From the NCBI GenBank assembly GCA_002423615.1, contig DIKO01000107.1, forward strand, positions 1 to 23,964: DNA of 23,964 nt, read 5' to 3'. Positions 1 through 5,928 of the stretch are shown piece by piece (the stretch's first letter is position 1; each line of letters opens with the position of its first letter). Source of the stretch: Desulfobacteraceae bacterium UBA5616 (GTDB lineage: Bacteria; Desulfobacterota; Desulfobacteria; Desulfobacterales; UBA5616). Below the pieces are notes generated by a model. That model did no database searches and was not told where the DNA came from. It was given only the letters and a program-made list of their open reading frames with translations. Made by a program: the position numbers and the translations under genes.

Positions 1-495
1 TATTGGCCCTGTGAACGGTTACGATTAAACGTTTTTCCCATCAACATCCCCCCCCTTCGGCACCGAACGGAAGACATCCCTGAGCTGGTAAACCATTTCG
101 TCAAGAAGAAAACGACCGAAATGAAAATAAGGAAGCAGCCTGCCATAGCACCCGAGGCCCTGGAGGCATTGGCCCGATATTCATGGCCCGGAAATGTACG
201 GGAGCTGGAAAATCTTCTGGAACGATCTCTCATCGTCAACAGCAAAAGCAAGGATTCTAATTTTTTGATTTTAAACGAAGTGGTCGATTCAGTTCAAAGA
301 ACTCACAAGTCCGACCTCATGCCCGTGAATCAGCAATTATTATCCCTTGAACAGGCCGTTAAAAATCATATTCGACAGGCATTAAAATTATCCAACGGCA
401 AAGTAAGGGGTGAGAATGGCGCGGCACGGATACTCAATGTAAATCACAATACCCTGAGGAGCAAGATGCGGAAACTCGGCATAGCGGGCAAATGA
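1..495 (+). CDS. Sigma-54-dependent transcriptional activator, C-terminal part (5' end outside window)
   Basis: The frame is open from base 1, so only the last 164 residues are present. What is seen: the end of an AAA+ sigma-54 interaction domain, with RLNVFPI, PPLRHRTEDIP and the late signature YSWPGNVRELENLLER, then a linker and a C-terminal Fis-type helix-turn-helix (HIRQALKLSNGK through GAARILNVNHNTLRSKMRKLGI), as in the FhlA/NtrC group. The GAFTGA loop, Walker motifs and any sensor domain lie beyond the left edge, so the signal cannot be told. Such proteins are ATP-driven activators of sigma-54 RNA polymerase at distant enhancers. The residues before RLNVF (YWPCERL) differ from the usual DLYYRLNVF, which may be natural divergence. 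The gene converges on the glutamate-synthase-like gene, with a hairpin between them. Family assignment is firm; the target genes are unknown. Confidence 0.9.
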   Translation, partial: YWPCERLRLNVFPINIPPLRHRTEDIPELVNHFVKKKTTEMKIRKQPAIAPEALEALARYSWPGNVRELENLLERSLIVNSKSKDSNFLILNEVVDSVQRTHKSDLMPVNQQLLSLEQAVKNHIRQALKLSNGKVRGENGAARILNVNHNTLRSKMRKLGIAGK

Positions 496-511
496 ATGCC
501 GCTTTATTTTG

Positions 512-541
512 GGAGGAGGAAGACGTTGGCCTTCCTCCTCC
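512..541. terminator. GC-rich hairpin between convergent genes
   Basis: A perfect 11-bp inverted repeat (GGAGGAGGAAG at 512-522, CTTCCTCCTCC at 531-541) with an 8-base loop sits between the sigma-54 activator stop (495) and the stop of the minus-strand gene (566). The position suits a shared terminator for convergent genes. Neither strand has a proper U-run after the stem, so it may only stabilise 3' ends. Confidence 0.45.
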
Positions 542-565
542 TGATTCGAGCAAAACCGGTAAGGC

Positions 566-2218
566 TTAGGAGTTCAGGATTTTCCTGGCAGTTTCGTCGT
601 TGATTTCAGTCACCATGGGGATGCCGATTTCGCGGGAGGTTTCCCTGTTTCCGGCGAAAAGATCCTCGCGGGTAATCTGGTTCAGAGAGAATTTCCGGGC
701 GCCGGCCATGAGCTGCTGCAGTCCGCAGGACAGCTTGTCGGCCAGGGTCCAGAAGGCAATGGCGCCGAAGGGGATGTTTTTCATTTCATCCTTACCCACC
801 TTGTCCTGAACGTCAAAATAGGAAGCGAAAATTTCTTCGGCCTTGCTGCCCACTTCGGTGACGGTCTTTGGCAGATGATCCCAGTTCCCGCAGACCTGTG
901 CCTTTCTTTCGGGTTTCAGGACACCTTCGATGTTGGAGCCCAGAAAACCCGGGATCATAATGGCCCGGCCCATACAGACCAGTTTGGAATAGGGGGCGCC
1001 CAGGGCAATGGCCTTGAAAATGCTGTCTTCCAGGGCGAAGCCGCCGGCAAAGGACAGATCCACGACATCCGCACCCTTGGCCGCCAGAATACTGGCGTAT
1101 TCATAAGCCTTGGCATGGAGGTAGATGGAGGGAACGCCCCAGCTCTGCATCATGTTCCAGGGGCTCATGCCGGTGCCGCCGCCCGCGCCGTCAATGGTCA
1201 GAAGGTCCATTTTGGCCTCCGTTGCGAACTTGATGGCCATGGCCAGTTCTTCCATGCCGTAGGAACCGGTCTTCAGGGAAATCCGCTTGAAGCCCAGGCT
1301 TCGCAGGTATTCCACGCTGCTCATGAAATCTTCCCGGACCTGATCGACGGAGGCGAGATTGGTGCCGCCCAGCCGGCTGTGGCGGGCAAAAGACTTGATG
1401 GAACCGTTTTTAAAAGCCTCCTGAACGGTCGGGTCTTTGGGATTGGGGTCCACCACATAACCGCGGTCTTTCAGGAAGATGGCATAGTCCAGGCTGGTGA
1501 CCTGGATCTCCCCGCCGATATCCTTGGCGCCCTGTCCCCATTTCAGTTCGATGATGCATTTATCGCCGTATTTTTCGGCCACGAATTCCGCGACCCCGTT
1601 ACGGGTGTCTTCCACGTTCAACTGGACGATGATGGCGCCGTATCCTTCATAGTAACGAAGATAAGTGTTGATGCGGCGTTCCAGTTCGGGGGATGAGGTG
1701 ATTTTGCCTTTGCGCTCCTGACCCGGGTTGATTTTGGATTCCCGGTCGACCCCGACGACGTTCTCGCCGATCACAACGGGAATACCGGTCAAAGCGCCGC
1801 CGATGGCAAAGGAATCCCAGTATTTGGCGGCGATGAAGGTGGAACCCAGAGCGCCGGTCATCAGCGGAATCCGGGACTTGGTTTTCACCTCTTTTCCGAA
1901 TTCGGTTTCCAGGCTGACATTGGGGAAGATGCAGTCATCCGGGTCGGAGGAAAGACCGGATTTCAATCCATGGCTGCCGTAGGCATATCCCTGAATACGA
2001 AGTGAATTGTAGGAAACTCCGACGGTGTTAATGTTGTTGGCCCCGGCAGTCACCGTGCCGAAATCCCGGGGATAGAGCAGTTTGCGGCCCACCAGGCTGG
2101 AAAGCCAGGTTTCGCATTTTCCCTGGCAATCGGACCGGCACAGGGTGCACAGACTGGATTCTGCGATATTTCCTCTATTGGTTGTCCCCAGTACATCGTT
2201 TCCTTTTGAAAATCTCAT
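566..2218 (-). CDS. FMN-binding glutamate synthase family protein (stand-alone GltB-like FMN domain)
   Basis: A 550-residue protein resembling the central FMN domain of the glutamate synthase large subunit, found as a stand-alone protein in many anaerobes. The alpha/beta-barrel is recognisable from IIELKWGQGAKDIGGEIQV, the stretch RISLKTGSYG, the glycine-rich LTIDGAGGGTGMSPW and the late LVCMGRAIMIPG. The glutaminase domain is absent. An N-terminal cysteine group (C24, C27, C31, C35) could bind metal or an Fe-S cluster, but the closely spaced cysteines that hold the 3Fe-4S cluster after the FMN site in true GltB are not evident. The substrate is therefore uncertain; glutamate formation should not be assumed. 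The start at 2218 was chosen over an upstream in-frame ATG at 2335 because it follows AAGGAG at good spacing and the upstream ATG lies in the leader just after a terminator. Expression is probably controlled by the ANTAR-type leader. Confidence 0.87.
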   Translation of the reverse strand: MRFSKGNDVLGTTNRGNIAESSLCTLCRSDCQGKCETWLSSLVGRKLLYPRDFGTVTAGANNINTVGVSYNSLRIQGYAYGSHGLKSGLSSDPDDCIFPNVSLETEFGKEVKTKSRIPLMTGALGSTFIAAKYWDSFAIGGALTGIPVVIGENVVGVDRESKINPGQERKGKITSSPELERRINTYLRYYEGYGAIIVQLNVEDTRNGVAEFVAEKYGDKCIIELKWGQGAKDIGGEIQVTSLDYAIFLKDRGYVVDPNPKDPTVQEAFKNGSIKSFARHSRLGGTNLASVDQVREDFMSSVEYLRSLGFKRISLKTGSYGMEELAMAIKFATEAKMDLLTIDGAGGGTGMSPWNMMQSWGVPSIYLHAKAYEYASILAAKGADVVDLSFAGGFALEDSIFKAIALGAPYSKLVCMGRAIMIPGFLGSNIEGVLKPERKAQVCGNWDHLPKTVTEVGSKAEEIFASYFDVQDKVGKDEMKNIPFGAIAFWTLADKLSCGLQQLMAGARKFSLNQITREDLFAGNRETSREIGIPMVTEINDETARKILNS

Positions 2219-2335
2219 GGCGGTTCTCCTTTGTGAAGTAGGTGATGTTAAATAAATTAAAATTCTGCGATTCGATGTCTTAAAATCCGGAGCTGGAGGA
2301 ACTGACGAAGAAAAACTTGTCGGCCCAGAACGCAA

Positions 2336-2372
2336 AAAGGCGTCTTCCCTCCTTTTCAGGGATGACGCCTTT
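2336..2372 (-). terminator. Intrinsic terminator in the leader of the glutamate-synthase-like gene (attenuator)
   Basis: On the minus strand a 15-base arm (2372-2358) pairs with 2350-2336 with one mismatch around a 7-base loop (2357-2351), ending in GACGCC and a run of five T (2338-2334). It lies about 115 bases before the start codon of the downstream gene and about 80 bases after the promoter-like site, so it would stop transcription in the leader unless disrupted. Its ascending arm contains the loop and 3' arm of the second ANTAR-type hairpin, making the two structures mutually exclusive. Confidence 0.75.
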
Positions 2373-2421
2373 GTCGATTTTATCGATATGGCTTCCGCAC
2401 GTCTTTGTACGAAGCGATATC
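2362..2421 (-). promoter_or_regulatory. Candidate ANTAR-binding dual-hairpin antiterminator (P1 and P2)
   Basis: Read on the minus strand. P1 (2421-2385) has outer arms GATAT/ATATC, a C-C mismatch, GCTT/AAGC, a single bulged G, and inner arms CGTAC/GTGCG closing the six-base loop AAAGAC. After a 6-base linker (GATAAA), P2 (2378-2362) has AT/AT, a bulged C and GAC/GTC closing the six-base loop AAAGGC. Both loops carry A at position 1 and G at position 4, the known signature of RNA recognised by ANTAR-domain antiterminators such as EutV. The P2 loop and 3' arm are the same bases as the 5' arm of the terminator, so P2 formation would prevent termination. A GAF-ANTAR protein gene lies directly upstream. 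P2 is short and would probably need protein binding to be stable, as in known cases. The architecture is seen; the function is inferred. Confidence 0.75.
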
Positions 2422-2449
2422 ATTAATGAAACTTAATTAATTACATGCT

Positions 2450-2478
2450 TCTTTAGCCATACTTACACGCAATGTCAA
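2450..2478 (-). promoter_or_regulatory. Sigma-70-type promoter for the glutamate-synthase-like gene
   Basis: On the minus strand a perfect TTGACA (2478-2473) is followed after exactly 17 bases by TAAAGA (2455-2450), a weak -10 match. Transcription would begin near 2443, leaving the P1/P2 hairpins and the terminator inside the leader RNA. The region 2219-2536 holds no convincing gene. Confidence 0.55.
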
Positions 2479-2536
2479 GACAAAATTTTTCCGTTGATAG
2501 CAGGAAAGGGGATATGTTTTTGAAAAAGGAGGGTTT

Positions 2537-3289
2537 TTACAGTTCTTCGGAGAGCAATATGGCTTCGGCCACATGACGCATGGATTTTCTGGAGTCCATG
2601 CTGCGTTTTTGAATCCACCTGAAGGCGTCGTTGCCGGAGAGGTTGCGCCTTCGCATGAGGATCTCCTTGGCCCGTTCCACCAGTTTGCGGGTTTCCAGTT
2701 CTTCCTCGATGACCTTGGTCTTGACCATTAACTCCGTATTGACGATCGCCATGGCCGCCTGGTTGGCCACCGTGGTGATGAGGTTGATTTCCGTTTCGGC
2801 AAAATCATGAGGAAAGGCGGTGAAACAGTTCAACACGCCGATGACCGTATCGTTTTTGCCTCTTAACGGGACCCCCAGCATGGACACCAGCCCAAGCTTG
2901 GCGGCCATTTCCTTTTCCTTGAAGCGGGGTTCCTCGAGAACGTTTTTAACGATCAACGGCTTGTTGTGGGTCGCCACATATCCCACCACCCCCTCGTTCA
3001 TTTCCAGGGAGCGGTCTTTCAGATAATCGGGTTCTATGGCCTGGGTGGCCTTTAAAGTGATTCTGGGAGGGGTCTGGGTCTCGTCGATGAGCCACAGGGA
3101 ACAGATCTCAACACCGGTGACCTTTGCCGTCACCATGACGATGAGCTTCAGGATATCCTCCAGGTACAGATCCGAGGTGATGGCCCGGCTGATGTCCATG
3201 AGTCCCTTGACGTATTTCTCGTAATTTTCAGGCAATGGGCATTCCCCCGCAATGGCTTTTAAGTTTTCATACTGTGGTTCTGTTACCAT
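2537..3289 (-). CDS. GAF-ANTAR domain transcription antitermination regulator
   Basis: A 250-residue protein with a GAF sensor domain at about residues 30-182 (MDISRAITSDLYLEDILKLI at its start, MNEGVVGYVA, LGVPLRGKNDTVIGVLNCF) and a short coiled linker into an ANTAR domain at about 192-247, recognised from RKLVERAKEILMRRRNLSGNDAF and SMRHVAEAIL. ANTAR proteins bind paired six-base-loop hairpins in leader RNA and block terminator formation; GAF domains bind small ligands or respond to redox state. There is no response-regulator receiver domain, so control is probably by direct ligand sensing. The ATG at 3289 is the furthest upstream start in the frame but has no clear Shine-Dalgarno sequence, so the start is less certain than the domains. 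The next gene downstream has a leader that fits an ANTAR target, which suggests a direct local circuit. Confidence 0.88.
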   Translation of the reverse strand: MVTEPQYENLKAIAGECPLPENYEKYVKGLMDISRAITSDLYLEDILKLIVMVTAKVTGVEICSLWLIDETQTPPRITLKATQAIEPDYLKDRSLEMNEGVVGYVATHNKPLIVKNVLEEPRFKEKEMAAKLGLVSMLGVPLRGKNDTVIGVLNCFTAFPHDFAETEINLITTVANQAAMAIVNTELMVKTKVIEEELETRKLVERAKEILMRRRNLSGNDAFRWIQKRSMDSRKSMRHVAEAILLSEEL

Positions 3290-3326
3290 GGCAGGCGCTG
3301 GGGGTCAATAGACAAACTGAAGGAAT

Positions 3327-3355
3327 ATCAAATGGATAACGGTCTTCGGAGTCAA
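3327..3355 (-). promoter_or_regulatory. Possible promoter of the GAF-ANTAR gene, overlapping a terminator hairpin
   Basis: On the minus strand TTGACT (3355-3350) lies in the hairpin loop and is followed after 17 bases by TTTGAT (3332-3327), a 4/6 match to the -10 consensus. Position and spacing fit a promoter for the regulator gene starting at 3289. The overlap with the hairpin makes it less certain. Confidence 0.3.
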
Positions 3356-3368
3356 AAGACCGTTATCC
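3334..3368 (-). terminator. Hairpin after the acyl-CoA degradation block
   Basis: A perfect 13-bp inverted repeat (GGATAACGGTCTT at 3334-3346 against 3356-3368) with a 9-base loop begins six bases past the old stop codon of the broken acyl-CoA dehydrogenase gene. The stem is strong, but the minus-strand sequence after it (ATTTGATATT) is only moderately T-rich. It probably ends the acyl-CoA operon and insulates the GAF-ANTAR gene. Confidence 0.6.
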
Positions 3369-3374
3369 CGCGGA

Positions 3375-3732
3375 TTATTTCAGTTCCTTGCTGGAAAGCT
3401 TGAGCACGTTCCGGGCCACGATCAGGTGCTGGATCTGGCCGGTTCCCTCGAAAATATCCAGGATCTTGCTGTCCCGCATCCATTTCTTCCGTGGCGATGA
3501 TGGTCATCATGTTCATCCCGAGGGTCTCTTCTTTTTCATTTTGACCGGTGTCGCCTTTTTCAGGTTTCCGGGCCGCCACCTGGGCCCCCTTCATGATTTC
3601 CAGCTCCTTGGGATACTGGTGCTCATTTTCGTCGTATTTCCGTGCGATGGGCCGAAACAACTGTTTGGCGACCCCTTCCAGCATGGCCTTTGCCTGTTTC
3701 GCCGATCCGGGTAATTCTAAATCAATCATCAT
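3375..3732 (-). pseudogene. Acyl-CoA dehydrogenase remnant with internal out-of-frame deletion
   Basis: The gene keeps a strong ribosome site (GAGGAGGT) and an intact start, and encodes about 82 residues of an acyl-CoA dehydrogenase N-terminus (from MMIDLELPGSAKQAKAML to MNMMTIIATEE). At about 3481-3490 the sequence jumps to the C-terminus of the same kind of protein but in another frame: KKWMRDSKILDIFEGTGQIQ, then HLIVARNVLKLSSKELK and a TAA at 3375-3377. The catalytic-glutamate region IFEGTGQIQ is thus out of frame with the start. Compared with family lengths, roughly 270-300 residues are missing, including the FAD and substrate regions. If translated, the original frame gives a 126-residue hybrid ending at 3352. 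It is the last cistron of the block, 33 bases after an intact dehydrogenase gene. The loss looks fairly recent because both ends remain well preserved. An assembly error is the main alternative. Confidence 0.85.
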
Positions 3733-3765
3733 TTACCTCCTCAAAAAGTATTCCCTGAGAAATTT

Positions 3766-4860
3766 TCACACCACGGCCATGCCTTCGATAACGGAGAACC
3801 CTCTGGCATTGCGGTAATACCGCTCAACCGGATAATCCCTCACATAACCATGGCCCCCCAGAATCTGGACCCCGTAATCGGCGATTTTCATGGCCATGTC
3901 GGCGGTATAAATTCTGGCCAGATAGGCCTCCCGTTTGGCGTCCTTTCCGGATTCCAGGCGGGATGCGGCCTTCCACGTCATCAACCGCATGGCTTCCACC
4001 TCATAGGCCATTTCGGCAATCATGAAGGCAATGGACTGGCGATAGGCGATGGGCTCGCCGAACTGGACCCGTTCCCTTGCGTAATCCCTGGCGAATTCAT
4101 AGGATGCCCGGGCAACCCCGGTGGCCAGGGCCGCCATGGCGGTTCGGGTTTTCTGCAGGAACCCGTCATAATTGCAGCCTTTTTCTCCTCCCAGCCGGTC
4201 AGATGCGGGAATTTCACATTGATCGAGCGTTATTTCGTATGTTTCCAGGGCATAGAGACCGATATTCTTTTCCCGGTCCCCGACAATCATTCCAGGATTT
4301 TTCCCATCCACGATGAACAGTTGATTCTTCCCGTCCAAGGCCGCCGCGACGAGGATATGGGATGACTGGTTTGCCGATGGAACAAAGCATTTACGGCCGT
4401 TTAAAACATAACCGCCGTTTTTTCGGACGGCCGTGGTTTTAAGCAGAACGGCGTCGAACCCGAAATGGGGTTCGTTCAGGGCCAGTGCGGCCGGTTTGTA
4501 ATGATCTCCACAGTAGAGGGGAAGATATTTTTCTTTCTGTTCCTCCGTACCCATTTCAGCGACTGGGAAATTAAGCAGGGCCGGCAGGGTCGCCGCTACA
4601 GCGAAAGCCATGTCCCCATAGGCCAGTTCTTCCAGAATAATGGCGGTTTCAACGGCAGAATCCTTCATTCCGTATCCCCCGTATGCTTCGGGGACTTTTG
4701 AAACCGATATGCCCAGCGACCAGGCCTTCTGAATCACCCCGGCGGGGATGCTGCGGGATTCGTCCATGTCATGGGCGTTTTCCGTAACCATATCCTTGAC
4801 CAGTTTGGCGACTTCCTCCCTGATCATTTTTTGTTCCTTGGACATCGAGAAACCAAACAT
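3766..4860 (-). CDS. Acyl-CoA dehydrogenase
   Basis: A 364-residue FAD-dependent dehydrogenase that would introduce the 2,3-double bond into an acyl-CoA and pass electrons to electron-transfer flavoprotein. Signs of the family are FGFSMSKEQKMIREEVAKL at the N-terminus, ALALNEPHFGFDAV in place of the usual LTEPxAGSD loop, the FAD-binding ARERVQFGEPIAYRQS and QILGGHGYVRDYPVERYYR. The protein stops right after VIEGMAVV, so the E of IEG is present as possible catalytic base, but the usual 10-15 residues (TSEIQ...IAR) are missing; the C-terminus may have been shortened. Start 4860 follows AGGAGG by six bases and is preferred to an in-frame ATG 15 bases upstream that precedes this site. It lies 45 bases after the epimerase gene. 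The chain-length specificity cannot be read from sequence. Confidence 0.92.
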   Translation of the reverse strand: MFGFSMSKEQKMIREEVAKLVKDMVTENAHDMDESRSIPAGVIQKAWSLGISVSKVPEAYGGYGMKDSAVETAIILEELAYGDMAFAVAATLPALLNFPVAEMGTEEQKEKYLPLYCGDHYKPAALALNEPHFGFDAVLLKTTAVRKNGGYVLNGRKCFVPSANQSSHILVAAALDGKNQLFIVDGKNPGMIVGDREKNIGLYALETYEITLDQCEIPASDRLGGEKGCNYDGFLQKTRTAMAALATGVARASYEFARDYARERVQFGEPIAYRQSIAFMIAEMAYEVEAMRLMTWKAASRLESGKDAKREAYLARIYTADMAMKIADYGVQILGGHGYVRDYPVERYYRNARGFSVIEGMAVV

Positions 4861-4905
4861 ACGTCCTCCTGTCATTCATCAAAAATATTTGGGTTGCCCT
4901 GATCC

Positions 4906-5304
4906 TTACCCGATCTCGGTAAATTCAACCAGCATCCCCTTGCAGGTTTTGGGATGAAGAAAGGCCATGACCCCGCCCATTTCCCCCATCACCTTTAAAT
5001 CCCGGCCTTCAAATTCCGCTTTGGCTGTTGAAAATTTATCGACCTTAAGGGAGATATGATGCAATCCCTCCCCTTTTTCCGCGATGAATTTTCCCACCGG
5101 CCCCACGCCCTCCTGGGTGGGCTGCATCAGCTCAAAAGCCAGTTCCCCGACCTTGACAACAGCCGAAATATGGAGACCGAAATTCATTTTCCCATCGGCA
5201 ACATGGGAGGTATCCAGCCGGGCTCCGAATTTTTCCTGGAAAAATGCAATGCCCTCATCAATATCTTTCACCGCAACGCCGACATGCGCAAGTCTTTCGA
5301 TCAT
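4906..5304 (-). CDS. mce: Methylmalonyl-CoA epimerase-like VOC protein
   Basis: A 132-residue vicinal-oxygen-chelate protein with the two repeated beta-alpha-beta3 halves. It opens with MIERLAHVGVAVKDIDEGIAF and has GEGLHHISLKV in the second half. Candidate metal ligands typical of methylmalonyl-CoA epimerase are present: H7, Q61, H82 or H83, and E127 (MLVEFTE). The family interconverts (S)- and (R)-methylmalonyl-CoA, linking propionyl-CoA from odd-chain or branched acids to succinyl-CoA; other VOC activities cannot be fully excluded. The start at 5304 follows AAGGAGGG at good spacing; an in-frame ATG 39 bases upstream is rejected because it falls in the terminator hairpin. Neighbours on the same strand are SCP2 (upstream) and acyl-CoA dehydrogenase (downstream), supporting a role in acyl-CoA breakdown. 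Confidence 0.85.
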   Translation of the reverse strand: MIERLAHVGVAVKDIDEGIAFFQEKFGARLDTSHVADGKMNFGLHISAVVKVGELAFELMQPTQEGVGPVGKFIAEKGEGLHHISLKVDKFSTAKAEFEGRDLKVMGEMGGVMAFLHPKTCKGMLVEFTEIG

Positions 5305-5320
5305 CTTAATCCCTCCTTTT

Positions 5321-5355
5321 AAAAAAGAAACCGGGGGGCGCACATTGCCCCCCGG
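5321..5355 (-). terminator. Strong intrinsic terminator between SCP2 and epimerase genes
   Basis: On the minus strand CCGGGGGGC (5355-5347), a 7-base loop and GCCCCCCGG (5339-5331) form a perfect 9-bp GC stem followed by TTTCTTTTTT (5330-5321). It begins about 40 bases after the SCP2 stop codon, and its T-run directly touches the AAAAGGAGGG ribosome site of the epimerase gene. There is no space for a promoter between it and the epimerase, so the epimerase must be expressed by read-through or from within the upstream spacer. Confidence 0.8.
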
Positions 5356-5394
5356 AATTGATATGCTTTTTTATCCTGCCATTTCAGCGTTCGG

Positions 5395-5778
5395 CTATTC
5401 GGTAATTTCTTTGATCTTCTGCTGAAGCAGTTTTTGAGAATCCGTGGGTTGGATACCCTGCATGGCCATCATCTTGCTCATATCGCCTTCGATTTTCAGC
5501 TTTCCGCTCATGAATGCCTGCATACCGGCCTGCTTGTCTTCATCGACGAACATTTTCTTGGCCAGATCATAGGGCACCGTGATTTTCGTCGACGCGTCGT
5601 CCATGTGACCCTTCTCGATTTTCCCGCCGTTCATGCAGAATTTGCAATCCCCCTGATCGCTGGTGACCGTCATGTTTAACTTCATCGTCGCCAGTGCAGC
5701 GGGGACTTCCAGGTTTACCTCTTCCGCAAGTTCCTTGACTTTTACGAACCATTCATCGGACAGATATTTAACACCCAT
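5395..5778 (-). CDS. SCP2 sterol-binding domain protein
   Basis: A 127-residue single-domain SCP2 protein, starting MGVKYLSDEWFVKVKELAEE and containing KITVPYDLAKKMFVDEDKQAGMQAFMSGKLKIEGDMSKMM, the characteristic helix-strand end of the fold. SCP2 domains hold fatty acyl groups, acyl-CoA or sterol-like lipids in a hydrophobic cavity; in bacteria they often sit beside thiolases and acyl-CoA dehydrogenases and may carry acyl-CoA intermediates. The start at 5778 is supported by AAAGGAG seven bases upstream; a frame extension to 5838 has no such support. A 6-bp hairpin (5806-5822) lies in its 5' untranslated region. It follows the thiolase gene by about 150 bases, with a terminator and promoter-like site between, so it may be its own transcription unit. 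Confidence 0.88.
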   Translation of the reverse strand: MGVKYLSDEWFVKVKELAEEVNLEVPAALATMKLNMTVTSDQGDCKFCMNGGKIEKGHMDDASTKITVPYDLAKKMFVDEDKQAGMQAFMSGKLKIEGDMSKMMAMQGIQPTDSQKLLQQKIKEITE

Positions 5779-5833
5779 GATTGTTCTCCTTTGTTTTGAG
5801 GTTATGCCTGAGTTCGTCAGGCGGCTGCTGATG

Positions 5834-5862
5834 ATCATGAAGTAATCTTAATATGTTATCAA
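5834..5862 (-). promoter_or_regulatory. Candidate promoter of the SCP2 gene
   Basis: On the minus strand TTGATA (5862-5857) is followed after 17 bases by CATGAT (5839-5834), 5/6 and 4/6 matches to consensus. It begins in the T-run of the terminator that follows the thiolase gene, so termination of one unit and initiation of the next would be closely packed. Confidence 0.4.
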
Positions 5863-5880
5863 AAAACACCGCCTTGGTGT
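5861..5880 (-). terminator. Terminator after the thiolase gene
   Basis: On the minus strand ACACC (5880-5876), loop AAGGC and GGTGT (5870-5866) form a short 5-bp stem followed by TTTTTT; an A/T run also flanks the other side, so it could work in both directions. It lies about 50 bases past the thiolase stop codon. The short stem makes it a moderate terminator at best. Confidence 0.5.
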
Positions 5881-5928
5881 AAAAAACAAAAACCTTTCCT
5901 CCGCATTCGGGAGGGCGCCGTATGATGC

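Noticed and set aside
875..1696. Long open frame (273 codons) on the plus strand inside the glutamate-synthase-like gene
   Set aside because: It is antisense to a clearly conserved protein, has no recognisable domain and only follows the codon bias of the real gene.
2219..2335. In-frame 39-residue extension of the glutamate-synthase-like protein
   Set aside because: It lacks a ribosome site, begins right after the leader terminator and is low-complexity in sequence. The ATG at 2218 has a strong AAGGAG.
2421..2450. A/T-rich inverted repeat (ATTAAT...ATTAAT) upstream of P1 as another hairpin of the ANTAR motif
   Set aside because: The loop is eight bases and does not show A1/G4. Pairing is all A/T and could be by chance.
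5806..5822. GCCTGA-GTTCG-TCAGGC hairpin in the SCP2 leader as a second ANTAR-type site
   Set aside because: The loop has five bases and lacks the A1/G4 pattern, and there is no partner hairpin or terminator downstream in the leader.
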